A DNA stretch of 64,000 nucleotides, from positions 2,108,001 to 2,172,000 of the forward strand of contig CAWJUD010000001.1 in NCBI GenBank assembly GCA_963845975.1. The letters run 5' to 3'. Below, piece by piece: positions 8,275-17,856 of this stretch. Numbering within the stretch: the first letter of the stretch is position 1; the number at the start of each line of letters is the position of its first letter. The translations under genes were made by a program, and so were the position numbers. The stretch is from JBEKIK01 sp963845975 (GTDB lineage Bacteria; Planctomycetota; Planctomycetia; Pirellulales; Thermoguttaceae). The notes under the pieces were generated by a model that saw nothing but the letters and a program-made list of their open reading frames with translations, did no database searches and was not told the DNA's origin.

Positions 8275-9798
8275 TCACGCGGCTTGCTTGATTACGGGTG
8301 GGAATGCGTTTTGCGGAATGGAGTCGGGCAATGCGGACGCTGCGGCCTTCAGGCTGCTGCGTGCGATCAGGACAAAAGCGGTCAAGAGCCAGACGGTTGT
8401 GCCCAATCCCAACAGGCCCACGCGCCCGGCATAAGACAGGAAGATGTAATGCAGGTCGATGAGGATGATTGGAATTATGGCCATGATTTTGGCCGCCCGG
8501 GTATGGTTCTGCCGGTCGAGCCACAAGGGGAGATATAGAATTGCAGGCACAAAGAGCATGAAATAATGCACCCTGGCAATCGGAGAAACTACCAACATGG
8601 CTATGCAACCCAGGCTAAAGGCAGTTGCCAGGCTTAGGGTATCGCCATGCAGTCCAAGACGGATGCCGACAAAGCCCAAGGCGGCCAAGACGGCCAATCT
8701 TAAACCCAACAAAATCCATTCGGCCGGCGGTGAATCCATGATCATTTCCGGACGGTCGAACAGCGTTTTGGGACGTTCAAAGAAATCGGCCAATCGATCG
8801 TCTGGTCCGCCTGCGGCCTTGTGCCAGACGAAATTGCCCAAACGATAAGCGGCATTCTGCAGGCTTTGATTGCGCGTGGAGCGGGAATTGCCCGATCGCG
8901 GGTCGTCGCCGCCGTCGTCAACCTTGGTGAGCACGAAACTCGACCAGGTTTTGAGGTGCTGCAAATTCGCCTTCCACCCGACGAGCATCGAGGGGAGTAC
9001 CAGGAAGAACAACAACAGCCCCAATACAAGACCCGAGAATGTTAGTCCCAAGGATGATTGTGCCATTTGCCGGGCCGGACCGGCGCTGGAAGGTTCGCTC
9101 AAGCGGCGGCTTTTTATCCACGTCACCAGTTGCACGAATATCAAAAAACTCACCGGCAGCAGGGGAACGATTTTCAACACGATCGGCAGGGCCAGCACGA
9201 TACCGCCGAGCAATCGCGCTAATGGCGTGCGGCTGCTTATGACCAATCGCAATCCCAAGGCCAATAAATAAAATTTCAAGATGCCCACCTGCCCGCGCTG
9301 GAGACAGTTCAGCGTGGGCAAGGCGGCGGCAAACACGGCGGCAAGGCCCAGCCAGGGATACCAAGCGGTATAATACCGGGCAACGTGCTCGTCTTGGTCG
9401 CACAGGCAGCGGAGCGTTTTCGCGCATTCGTAAAAACATCCCCAACACAAAAGCAAGGAGATGATGAACCAGACCATCACCTGATCCTGCGAAGGCAGAA
9501 CGTGCAAGGGCGCCATGAGCAGGGCAAACATGGGCGGATATAAATACGTCCAGCCGCGCGGATTGCTCACCTCGTACGGCGGCCGGCCGTCGAAAAACGC
9601 CGCACCGGCCTCGGTGTAGACTGTGAAGTCGGTCTTGTGTTGCAGCGGATCCTCGGGATGAGGGTAACCGCGATCGCGAACGTCAAGCCATCCCCAAATA
9701 CATATTCCAAAGAATGGAATAACCAGCCAGCGCCAGCAGAATCCTAGGCGTAAATGGTGTTTCCGTGCCGCTTCAATAGGAAGAGAGTGAAAATCCAT
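8275..9798 (-). CDS. GT87-like (DUF2029) polyprenyl-phosphate-dependent glycosyltransferase
   Basis: The 507-residue product is a multi-spanning membrane protein with about ten hydrophobic segments. Its early extracytoplasmic loop contains TDFTVYTEAGAAFFDGR and PPYEV, followed by YLYPPMFALLMAPL; this D-x-Y...G...P-P-Y and YPP arrangement is typical of GT87/DUF2029 enzymes such as mycobacterial mannosyltransferases. Such enzymes move sugars from polyprenyl-phosphate donors onto envelope glycans. The acceptor cannot be read from the sequence. No clear ribosome site precedes the ATG, so the start may be off by a few codons. It stands alone between intergenic regions. Confidence 0.72.
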   Translation of the reverse strand: MDFHSLPIEAARKHHLRLGFCWRWLVIPFFGICIWGWLDVRDRGYPHPEDPLQHKTDFTVYTEAGAAFFDGRPPYEVSNPRGWTYLYPPMFALLMAPLHVLPSQDQVMVWFIISLLLCWGCFYECAKTLRCLCDQDEHVARYYTAWYPWLGLAAVFAAALPTLNCLQRGQVGILKFYLLALGLRLVISSRTPLARLLGGIVLALPIVLKIVPLLPVSFLIFVQLVTWIKSRRLSEPSSAGPARQMAQSSLGLTFSGLVLGLLLFFLVLPSMLVGWKANLQHLKTWSSFVLTKVDDGGDDPRSGNSRSTRNQSLQNAAYRLGNFVWHKAAGGPDDRLADFFERPKTLFDRPEMIMDSPPAEWILLGLRLAVLAALGFVGIRLGLHGDTLSLATAFSLGCIAMLVVSPIARVHYFMLFVPAILYLPLWLDRQNHTRAAKIMAIIPIILIDLHYIFLSYAGRVGLLGLGTTVWLLTAFVLIARSSLKAAASALPDSIPQNAFPPVIKQAA

Positions 9799-10107
9799 TA
9801 TGTGATATTGGGCAATAAGCGCAATATGGGTAGAGTTCCCGCCTTGTATGCTAGTTATTCAATCTAATAACGGCCCTAAGAATATCGTGAGATCCATTTT
9901 AGAAATATAGCGATTTTTCCAGTCTGGAGGCTTTAGACTATAGACAGTAGGCTATAGGCTTTAGGCGAGGGGGCGGATTATAAAAATGGATTATTGAAGG
10001 TCGATAACTTAAAACTCTGAAGAAACCGTTTGCGGTTTCGCACTACCCATTGCCCACTACTAATCCTCATTCCATAAACACCAATCACTTAATCCCGGAG
10101 CATAGCC
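9799..10107. other. Divergent intergenic region with text-like short repeats
   Basis: No gene is supported. The stretch 9942-9968 is a string of near-repeats (CTTTAGACTATAGACAGTAGGCTATAGGCTTTAGGC-like units, described in part). It shares wording with the region after rpmB (24482-24505). GAAACCG...CGGTTTC at 10022-10041 is a palindrome also seen near 40930 and 48415. The region should hold the promoters of the two divergent genes. Confidence 0.4.
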
Positions 10108-10758
10108 ATGTCCGACCGAGAACGCTGGATAGTATATCCGCTTGTTTTTCTTACTTTGGGGATTGCCTTGCGCAATCAGTTTCTGCCCACCAGGCGATTC
10201 GGGGCGGTGGATTTAAGGGCAGGCGAGCTTAGCGCGCAAAAAATAATTTGCAACGATCTGGTCATAAGGGAAAAGGGGGAATGCAACCAGTTTCAATGCG
10301 GGCAGTTCCAATTTAACGAGGCCTTGGGAAAACATATTCGCACGCTTGGGCTGGCCGAAAGCGTGCTGCTAAAGGTGGTCGAAGCGAACTGCGGGGAGAT
10401 GCTGATTGTCAATGCCCAAGGCAAGCCGGTCGTCAAGATCGGGGCCGACAAAAACACCCAGTCCGGAGTGATTCAGACGATGGCCCCCAACGGTTTGCCC
10501 CTGGTGCAACTTCGCGCCACGGACAGCGGCGGAGCAGTGACCGCCGTGGGGCTGGGCGGCAAGGTTTTGGTGGAGATGGGCCAGGAGGGACAAAATTTCG
10601 GGGTCTTTGCCAAGTTGCCCCAAATCGGTCAGGCCATACCTTTAACTCTACCGTTGCGATTGGAACCCCAACCCCGCGTGCCCAAGCCTTCGCAATCTCC
10701 AACCCCCACCACTCCGCAGCAACAAGGAAGTCCGCCTAGCGGCGGAAAAACGCCGTGA
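10108..10758 (+). CDS. Membrane-anchored protein of unknown function with a proline-rich tail
   Basis: The 216-residue product starts with a short charged leader and one hydrophobic helix (about residues 8-22), so it should be anchored in the membrane with the rest outside. The middle region consists of short beta-rich repeats (for example FQCGQFQFNEAL, MLIVNAQGKPVVKIGAD and GLPLVQLRATDSGGAVTAVG), suggesting a beta-solenoid-like domain. The last 40 residues are rich in Pro, Gln and Ser. GGAG lies 7 bases before the ATG. I have seen similar proteins only in planctomycetes (from memory) and cannot assign a function. Confidence 0.55.
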   Translation: MSDRERWIVYPLVFLTLGIALRNQFLPTRRFGAVDLRAGELSAQKIICNDLVIREKGECNQFQCGQFQFNEALGKHIRTLGLAESVLLKVVEANCGEMLIVNAQGKPVVKIGADKNTQSGVIQTMAPNGLPLVQLRATDSGGAVTAVGLGGKVLVEMGQEGQNFGVFAKLPQIGQAIPLTLPLRLEPQPRVPKPSQSPTPTTPQQQGSPPSGGKTP

Positions 10759-10823
10759 GGGATGAAGGATAGGAGACATGTGATACGAATCCGCCTTGTT
10801 GCATTGGATTGCATCGTATAAAT

Positions 10824-11723
10824 ATGTCCTGTAAAATGTTCCTCATGGCATCATTAAATCTCAAATCCACGCACAAATCTGTTATAAATTACTATGATGC
10901 CACTGCGCAGTTTGAAAAACTCGGTGTTAAGCACGAGGGAGCCGTCCGTTCTGCCTTTCAAAACCTCCTGGAACACTGTGCCCGTCAGGTTGGCCGCACA
11001 CTTGTTCTGGAGTATCAACTTAAACGAAAAGTAGGGAAGCCACTTGAACCTGACGGCGCCATTGTTGACTCACTCAGTCAGATATTGCGCTACGGGCTGT
11101 GGGAAGCCAATGACACCGAGGATGATCTCGAAAAGGAGATTAAGATCAAGTTCAAGGCTGGCTACCCAAGCGACAACATCATCTTCCAAGAGCCTTCCAG
11201 AGCCATTCTATACCAGAATGGGGAGAAACTGGTCGATGTGGACCTGACTAAGCCGGAACAGCTCGTCCATATCCTCGACCTTTTCTTTGGCTGGCGGCCT
11301 CCGGCTTTCGACGAGTGGGAAAAGGCCGTCGAGGAATTCAAGGGCCGAGTCCAGGAATTGGGCGAAAATCTGGCACGACTCATCCAAAACGAACGAGAGA
11401 CTAACGCCAAGTATCGCTCGGCTTTTGCCGAATTTATGGATCTATGCCGCGCTTCGCTTAATTCAAATCTGTCCGATTGCGCCGTCGAGGAGATGATCAT
11501 CCAGCATCTACTCACAGAGCGTATATTCCGCAAGGTATTCGATATCGGCGATTTTATGCGCCGAAACGTTATCGCGCAACAGATCGAGAAAGTGATAGAG
11601 GCATTAACCTCTCGGTCTTTCAGCCGCGACTCTTTTGTCAAGAGCCTCGAACATTTTTACATTGCCATCGAGCAGGCTGCCGAGACAATTGGCGACTTCA
11701 GTGAAAAACAGAAATTCCTGTAA
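10824..11723 (+). pseudogene. Type ISP restriction-modification gene, 5' fragment (cut by IS66 element)
   Basis: This fragment encodes the N-terminal nuclease and linker part of a type ISP-like enzyme. Around residues 60-100 it has a PD-(D/E)xK-like layout: EPDGAIVDS, then YGLWEAND, where relatives have WEAK. A helical region follows to the end. The frame ends at a TAA created by the first bases of the inserted IS (CTG TAA). Removing the IS and one copy of the 8-base target duplication restores an open frame into the fragment at 13223, giving roughly 1050 residues in all. The start is uncertain: ATGs at 10824 and 10845 and a TTG at 10809 are all possible and none has a good ribosome site. The DNA is AT-richer than its neighbours. 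Confidence 0.75.
11712..11719. repeat. Left copy of the IS66 target-site duplication (AAATTCCT)
   Basis: The 8 bases AAATTCCT directly before the element are repeated exactly at 13223-13230 directly after it. Eight bases is the hallmark duplication length of IS66-family transposition. Confidence 0.9.
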
Positions 11724-13222
11724 CAGTTTAGTTTTTTGTCATATTTATGGTGGCAGTGATGGAAGTTTGCCAGTGGTCAAATAGGTTTTCAGGGCTTGGA
11801 TGACGGAATCCAAGAGATCGTGATTGCGTTGTTTTAGTGTGCGAAAGATGCTCATCAGCACCGCTTGGGTGTCCGCTCCGCGGCGGCTGCGATTGGCATA
11901 GCTGTTTTTGCGAATGATCACTGCCGGACGAATCGCCCGTTCGGCGTGGTTGTTCTCGAAGGGAACGTCCGCGTGATCCAAAAAAGTGAACAACTCGTTT
12001 TGGTGTCGGCGCAGCCGTTTCACGAGACGGTCGGCTTGCCGATCGCGCCAATCGGTTTCGATCAGTTCCTGCAATCTTCGGTCCAAACACGCCCGCCGCG
12101 ATGCGTATTCCGCCGGAGGATGCTCCTCGCGTTTCCACAAACGGATGGCGTCGCCCAGCAGCCGTCGCAGCTTTTTGGCGAATGCAGACCAATGTTCTCC
12201 GGGATTTTTGTATTTTTCCACATGCTCCAGGTCGCGGAACAGATGCACCAGACATTTCTGCCGCGGACCGCCGGAAATCGCGTTGTAAGCGCCCCAGAAA
12301 TCGCTGATAAACGCGCCTTTGAACTCCTCGGCGAAGAATTTCCGCAGCGCCGGCTCGCCACGCGAGCGATCGATCAGATAGTAGGTCAGCCGCGGATTGC
12401 TGAAACACCACAGCCAGTGGGTTTTGCCAGCCACGCGCCAGCCCGTCTCGTCGCCGTGCAGCACGGCCGACGCCAGTCCCTCTTGTTGAATCTGTTCGTA
12501 CCAGGGGGAGAGCGCCTCTCGCAGACGATGCCACATCTGCGCCAAGGCCCCTTTGCTGATCTTCAGTTGCAAGTGATGGTTGAAGACGTCCACGATTTGC
12601 TGCGAGGTCGTGCCCAGTCCGTAGTGCATCCACGCCGAAAGCGCCACCGCACGGTTGCCCAAGCGGGCGTTCGGCAGGGCGTCGGGCGCTGCGGCGCGAC
12701 GCGCTTCTTGCAGCGCGGGCACCAGTCGCGATGGATCGTATGTTCTGTGACTTCGGCTTGAAGATTCTCGGGAATGTCCTCCACATATCGCGTGTGCGTC
12801 TGGTTCAGCCGCTTCAAACGTCCCTGACAGTGCGGACAGCAAGGAAGTTGGTGTTCCTCGTAACGGTCGATCCGCTGGGGCCGCTTCCGGCCACTGCCCG
12901 GATGCCCATTTTTGCGGCCGGGCCGCTTTTTCCGCGAAGAAATGGCCGGTTTTTCGTAAACCGGGATCATGCCCGAGGGCGTGGAGGGCATAGTCGAGGC
13001 CGAATTCCGCGCCTCGGCCAACTGCTTGGCCATTTCCAACAGCGCGAAAATCACCGCCTCCCTCCCCCGCGAGAAAATCGCCTCCGCCTGCGCGGTCGAG
13101 GCTTGGCCCCAAAGATATTCCCTTGGGCAAAACAGAAATAGTAGTGTCCTTTCGCATAAACCATAAACATAAACCATTTCCCGTTTTTTCCCAAGATCAA
13201 TCCCAAAAAACTAAACTATTAC
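11720..13222. mobile_element. IS66-family insertion sequence (tnpC only), 1503 bp
   Basis: The element has near-perfect terminal inverted repeats. The left end reads GTAACAGTTTAGTTTTTTG (11720-11738). The right end, reversed, reads GTAATAGTTTAGTTTTTTG (13204-13222). They match in 18 of 19 positions and begin with the IS66-typical GTAA. It is flanked by an 8-bp duplication and contains only a transposase gene, without tnpA or tnpB, so it resembles the ISBst12 subgroup. It lies inside a type ISP restriction-modification gene in the opposite orientation. Perfect flanking duplications suggest a fairly recent insertion. Confidence 0.92.
11745..13177 (-). pseudogene. IS66-family transposase, single frameshift
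   Basis: The N-terminal part (from about 13177) encodes a helix followed by a zinc-binding region (CCPHCQGRL ... WCPRCKKRV). Near 12692 the frame breaks. The core continues in another frame (VPDALPNARL-like region, then LHGDETGW, FISDFWGAYN and ENNHAERAIRP), which carries the D-D-E catalytic residues. One missing C or G in the run gcgctgcggcg restores a single frame of about 475 residues. As read, neither half should be active, unless a programmed frameshift or a base-calling error is involved. Its neighbour on both sides is the interrupted restriction-modification gene. Confidence 0.85.
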
Positions 13223-13230
13223 AAATTCCT
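13223..13230. repeat. Right copy of the IS66 target-site duplication (AAATTCCT)
   Basis: Exact copy of 11712-11719, directly after the right inverted repeat. From here the reading frame of the interrupted gene resumes. Confidence 0.9.
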
Positions 13231-15472
13231 CAATACTATTTACGAGCGATTTTTTCAAGGATTTTGCGTGAAAGTAGCCGATACATTCGGCATTGTTTAT
13301 ACTCCTCAACCGCTTGTGAATTTTATGGTCTCCAGCGTGGAAAACGTGCTAAAGACCGAGTTCAAAACCTCCCTTGCGGATAAAAACGTTCATATCCTCG
13401 ATCCATTCACTGGCACGGGCAATTTCATTGTCAACCTTATGCGGTTGATTCCCAAAACCGCGCTGCCGTATAAATATCGCGAGGAATTACACTGCAATGA
13501 ATTGATGCTGCTACCATACTATGTCGCCTCGATGAACATCGAGCATGCCTTCTGGGAAGCAACTGGTAGTTATGAAGCATTCGAGGGTATTTGTTTGGTT
13601 GACACCTTTGAAACCGCCGAAAAAGAACAACGCCAGTTCGACATATTCAATGAAGCCAATACCGAGCGGGTTCACCGGCAGCGCAAAGCACCAATCAAAG
13701 TCATTATCGCCAATCCTCCGTATAATGCCGGCCAGGTAAATGAAAACGACAACAATAAAAATCGCAAATATGAAGAAATCGACCGCCGCGTCCGAGTTAC
13801 ATATAGTACCGACTCCACGGCCACGCTTCACCGTAAGCTCAGCGATCCTTATATAAAAGCGATACGTTTTGCGACTGACCGCATAGGTGAGGCGGGTGTG
13901 GTCTGCTATGTGAACAACGATAGCTTTATCGCCGAAAAAAGTTTTGATGGCATGCGTAAACACCTGGCCCGGGACTTTGACCTGATCTACGTCCTGGAAC
14001 TCGGCGGCAATGTGCGCAAAAATCCGAAACTCTCCGGCACTACTCATAACGTCTTCGGCATCCAGGTTGGAGTGAGTATAAATCTATTCATCAAGCTACC
14101 AAAAAAGGATGGCGATAAACAACGCGCAAAGATCTATTATCACGCCGTTCCCGTCGATTGGCTACGGGAGCAAAAATATGATTTCCTTAATAAGGTAGGT
14201 TCAATAGATGGTTTGAAGTGGAAAAAACTACGCCCCGACGAAAAACAAAACTGGTTGACCAATAAAAACGACCGTGAGTTTAACGGTTTTATACCTATCG
14301 GCAGCAAGGAAGTCAAAGCTAACGGCAACTCAGGCTTGCCCACGATATACCGCAAATATTCTCTTGGGGTCGGAACGAATCGAGACGAATGGGTCTATGA
14401 TTTCAACAAAGACCACCTAATAAAAAAGGTAAAACGACTTATCCATAATTACAATACTGAAGTGGCAAGAGCCGAAGAGCACCAGCGAGAAGAAGGCCCT
14501 ATTGAAGACATTGACTCTTTTGTCAACAATGACATAAATTTCGTTAAATGGACTGATCGTCTTAAAGATTCTTTGCTCCAAGGAGAAAGACTACGTTTTG
14601 ATTCTGAGAAGATTCGTGCAAGTATATACCGTCCCTTTGCATATGAGTTCCTATATTTTGATGATCTTCTCATTCATCGAAGATATCAACAGCACAGGTT
14701 TTTTCCGACTGAATCCTCGGAGAGAGAAAATGTCGCTATTTGCGTAACGATAAGCTCTGAGCGCCCTTTCTGTTGCTTAGCCGTGAATACGATTCCAGCA
14801 AAAGAAATTGTAGGTGGATTTGGATCACCAGGCCAGGTATTTCCACTTTATACCTACAGCGATGACGGCAAGGAGCGATACGAAAACATCCCGCTTACCG
14901 CACTACAGCAATTTCAAAAACACTATAAAAATAAATCAATCTCAAAAGAGGACATCTTTTATTACGTCTACGCTATCTTAAATCATCCTGAGTACCGCGC
15001 CCATTATGCGGAAAATCTCAAGCGGGAATTGCCGCGCATCCCGCTTTCCGGCAAAGCGGCCGATTTCCACGCTTTCGCCGAAGCGGGCCGAAAGCTGGTT
15101 AACCTGCATGTAAACTATGAAAAGCAGAAAGCTTATCCTCTTAAGCATGTTGAGAATCCGGAAGTACCGCTCGACTGGCGCGTCGAAGCGATGAAGATAA
15201 GCAAGAATCGTGATGCCATCCGATACAACGATTTCCTCACACTTGTCGGGATTCCAAATGAGGTCTTTAACTATCGCCTTGGCAATCGGTCGGCATTGGA
15301 ATGGGTGATCGATCAACATCGTGTACATCGTGATGAGCACGATAAAATCATAAGTGATCCAAATCGAGCCGACGATGAGCAATACATAGTCCGCCTCGTC
15401 GGCCAAGTTATTACTGTTAGCTTGGAAACATCTAAAATCATCTCAAGCCTATCACCTCTCTCGCTATTATAG
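13223..15472 (+). pseudogene. Type ISP restriction-modification gene, 3' fragment (methylase and target-recognition part)
   Basis: The frame opens at the target duplication and runs 749 codons. It encodes a gamma-type N6-adenine methyltransferase: motif I is DPFTGTGNF and motif IV is NPPYNAG, the signature of adenine methylases. The C-terminal half (from about codon 330) matches the type ISP specificity region in layout. A start such as GTG at 13268 could in principle express the methylase part alone without the nuclease domain; no clear ribosome site supports that. The stop at 15472 lies 30 bases from the convergent thiG stop. It is part of the same original gene as 10824-11723. Confidence 0.82.
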
Positions 15473-15502
15473 CAAGACGCCGCAACTTCCCTCATCACCA
15501 GC

Positions 15503-16330
15503 CTACTTCCCAATCGTTCCTTCCAGCGGGCTGCTGGCGGTGGCGTAGAGTTTTTTGGGGATGCGCCCGGCAAGAAATGCCAGGCGGCCGGACTGGGCGG
15601 CCAGGCGCATGGCCTGGGCCATTTTTAACGGATCTTTGGCATGTGCGATACCCGTGTTTAAAAGCACGCCGTCCACGCCCAGTTCCATGGCCGCGGTCAC
15701 GTCGCTGGCCGTGCCCACGCCGGCATCGACGATTACCGGGTAATCGGGATCATCGGCTTTGAGATATTCCAAACAGATGCGGATGGCGTTGGGATTCAGC
15801 ACGCCTTGGCCCGAACCGATGGGGCTTCCGGCAGGCATTACGCTGACCGCCCCGGCCTGTTTAAGCCTTTTGGCCACTACCGGATCGTCGCTGGTATAGA
15901 CCAGCACCTGGAATCCGTCGGCGGCGAGTTTTTCCGTGGCTTCCAGTGTGGCGATTGGGTCGGGCAGGAGAGTTTTGGCATCGCCGAGCACCTCCAGTTT
16001 GACCCAATCGGCCCCGGGATTATTCAACTGAGAAAGTAATTCCCGTCCCAGACGAGCCACGCGAACGGCGTCTTCGGCCGTAAAGCATCCGGCCGTGTTG
16101 GGGAGAATCGTATATCTGGAAGTATCGATGAAGTCCAGCAAATTCTTGCCCGAGGCGTCGATCAAGCGTTCGCGGCGCACGGCCACGGTAATGCACTGCG
16201 TGCCGGAGGCGGCCAAGGCCTCGCTCATCAATTCGTAGCCGGCGTATTTTCCAGTTCCCACGATCAGGCGGCTGGAAAATGTGTGCGAACCGATCCGCAG
16301 CGAATCGTTATTGACGGTTGAATTATCCAT
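15503..16330 (-). CDS. thiG: Thiazole synthase ThiG
   Basis: ThiG builds the thiazole phosphate of thiamine from 1-deoxyxylulose phosphate, dehydroglycine and the sulfur carried on ThiS. The 275-residue product is the normal length and has the expected segments: SRLIVGTGKY near the N-terminus, WVKLEVLGD with the Schiff-base lysine, VMPAGSPIGSGQG, and VIVDAGVGTASDVTAAMELG followed by VLLNTGIAHAKDP. The start at 16330 has GGAGG about 9 bases upstream. The thiS stop lies four bases before this ATG, so the two form one unit. I looked for a TPP riboswitch upstream of thiS and could not see one. Confidence 0.95.
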   Translation of the reverse strand: MDNSTVNNDSLRIGSHTFSSRLIVGTGKYAGYELMSEALAASGTQCITVAVRRERLIDASGKNLLDFIDTSRYTILPNTAGCFTAEDAVRVARLGRELLSQLNNPGADWVKLEVLGDAKTLLPDPIATLEATEKLAADGFQVLVYTSDDPVVAKRLKQAGAVSVMPAGSPIGSGQGVLNPNAIRICLEYLKADDPDYPVIVDAGVGTASDVTAAMELGVDGVLLNTGIAHAKDPLKMAQAMRLAAQSGRLAFLAGRIPKKLYATASSPLEGTIGK

Positions 16331-16334
16331 CGGA

Positions 16335-16535
16335 TTATCCTCCTCCCACAAGCGTGACGATCTCCAGGCGGTCGCCGGCGGCCAGCCGCTGTTCGGCATG
16401 CCTATGCTTCGAGACCAATTGGAGGTTTACCTCCACGGCCACGGGTTTATCGCTTAATTGTAATTCCGCGAGCAACTCGGCGATGGTGATGCCATCGGGC
16501 GCCTCGCGGGCTTGGCCGTTGACGATGATTTCCAT
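16335..16535 (-). CDS. thiS: Sulfur carrier protein ThiS
   Basis: The 66-residue protein has the ubiquitin-like ThiS layout: MEIIVNG at the start, a central TIAELL helix, AGDRLEIVTLVGGG at the end. The C-terminal Gly-Gly is the residue pair adenylated by ThiF and converted to a thiocarboxylate that feeds ThiG. It is directly upstream of thiG, with its TAA inside the thiG ribosome-binding region, which suggests translational coupling. AAGG lies about 11 bases before the ATG. Confidence 0.93.
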   Translation of the reverse strand: MEIIVNGQAREAPDGITIAELLAELQLSDKPVAVEVNLQLVSKHRHAEQRLAAGDRLEIVTLVGGG

Positions 16536-16894
16536 GGTTGTTGACCTTAGCTGTTGTCCAAGAGTGACATTTGGATTTTGTGGCGCAACCGTTCCGGTCG
16601 CCTGAGCATGCGAGACGCCTGCGCCAAAAGTTAATATTGGACAATCTCTTCTCTTATTGTATTACTATTAGGGAAACAATTGTAGTGTAGGACGAGAAAG
16701 GCGGCGTCTTGCCGATTGTCCCGCGGGAAACATAGAGCCTAGCGCGCATAAAACCACAACCAAACCCCCGGTGTGTTCACCGGGGGCTAAATGAGACCGC
16801 TGCCCGAACCCGGAAAGGGGACTTTTGAGATAGGCTCTTAATATGCCTTGCCCTTTGATTTTCCGGCTTTTCAGAAAAGGAACAACGTTCAACG
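16536..16894. other. Intergenic region with a strong GC hairpin repeat
   Basis: No gene is supported. A 31-base element at 16758-16788 forms a hairpin with arms CCCCCGGTG and CACCGGGGG around a 4-base loop. It recurs at 37921-37951 with one change in the loop. A GTAGGACG-type fragment lies near 16686. A palindrome of this strength might terminate transcription between the two minus-strand units, but no U-tract follows. Confidence 0.55.
16758..16788. repeat. REP-like hairpin, copy 1 of 2
   Basis: The element reads AACCAAA, then CCCCCGGTG, loop TGTT, CACCGGGGG, CT. The second copy is at 37921-37951, 21 kb away, with loop TATT. Flanks differ, so the 31 bases are the mobile or conserved unit. 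Confidence 0.75.
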
Positions 16895-17449
16895 TTACTG
16901 GGTAGTGATTGCCCCAGAAACGTTGATCGGGGCCCCGCGAAACTGATACGTGGCCACCGGGACCAGGCTTAGCGTCATTGTTTGACCGGCCGCGGCCAAG
17001 GAAGGATTCCAGGGGATGGCATAGGCGCCCATTTTTCCGGAGGTGATTTCGGCAACGTACACCACAGCTCGGCCTGCTTGCATGCGCGATCCGCCGCGCC
17101 GCAGGCTGACTATGCCGGTGACCATCATATAGCGGGGATTTTTACTGGGATCGATGCCCAAATGACCGGCCACGTTGTATGTATATATTCCGGAAATGCC
17201 CCCGACCTGTTTTCCCATGACCAGGGCCCGGAGTTCGCCGGTAAGAAAATCCAAGAAATAAACGGCTTCGACGTCTTCATCCACCATGCCTGTGGCCATG
17301 GCATAGGTATCCACCCGATCGGTGGCCATGGCATGCAAAGCTGTTTGGGGCCATAGACCGCTTATCATCAATCCGAGCGACAAACCGACCGCGGCTGCCA
17401 AGACCGCCGCCCAAAAAGTAATCCGGCGTATTTTCCGTACCCTAAACAT
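16895..17449 (-). CDS. Membrane-anchored secreted protein, unknown function
   Basis: The start at 17449 has a perfect AGGAGG site 8 bases upstream, which excludes the longer frame to 17593. The 184-residue product has one N-terminal membrane helix (about residues 12-31, FWAAVLAAAVGLSLGLMI) followed by an extracytoplasmic domain. The domain includes EAVYFLDFLTGELRALVMG, YMMVTGIVSLRRGG and AVVYVAEITSGKMGAYAIPW, which suggests short beta strands. This pattern recurs in planctomycete proteins of unknown function. I cannot assign a role. It is divergent from the oxidoreductase at 17857. Confidence 0.65.
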   Translation of the reverse strand: MFRVRKIRRITFWAAVLAAAVGLSLGLMISGLWPQTALHAMATDRVDTYAMATGMVDEDVEAVYFLDFLTGELRALVMGKQVGGISGIYTYNVAGHLGIDPSKNPRYMMVTGIVSLRRGGSRMQAGRAVVYVAEITSGKMGAYAIPWNPSLAAAGQTMTLSLVPVATYQFRGAPINVSGAITTQ

Positions 17450-17856
17450 GCTAAATCCTCCTGAAAACAACATCCCAAGCGGCGGATTGGTTTTTTTCCA
17501 AAACCACGTGTCCTTTTGAAGGCATGCTACCCGGAACCGCCGGAAAATACCAGACGGAAGTTTAAGGGTGAAATGGGAAATAAATAGCGACAATTGTTGA
17601 ATTGGAATCTTTGTATGTGGTTTGAGACTGTTTTGTGTACATGTTATTCATTGCAAATTGGCAATTGCAAATTGCAAATTGCAAATCGAACAAGCGTAAT
17701 GACTTGTGACTGCTTCCTGCCCACTGTTCACCGCCCACTGTCCACTTTTCCTTCATCGTTCGTGCTTCGTCTTTTTTTCATGGGCCGCCTCTTGCCAGGT
17801 GGGAAAAAACGGTCTATAAACTTCCTCCATCAAAACAAATGCGTTGAGGAAAAGTA
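17450..17856. other. Divergent intergenic region with GCAAATT repeats
   Basis: The stretch 17654-17688 is a run of GCAAATTG-type units (GCAAATTGGCAATTGCAAA and onward) that belongs to a dispersed AT-rich repeat family also present near 19155, 24515, 47510, 47597 and 53408. The region must hold the promoters for the two divergent genes; I could not fix them. Nothing else recognised. Confidence 0.5.

Noticed and set aside
11728..12786. A third open frame of 352 codons across the IS66 transposase
   Set aside because: The IS66 motifs (zinc pair, HGDETGW, ENNHAERAIRP) lie in the other two frames. This one is arginine-rich without motifs.
16536..16894. A TPP riboswitch upstream of thiS
   Set aside because: I looked for the conserved CUGAGA and the ACCUGA/GG core on the minus strand and found neither. 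Only a GC hairpin repeat is present.
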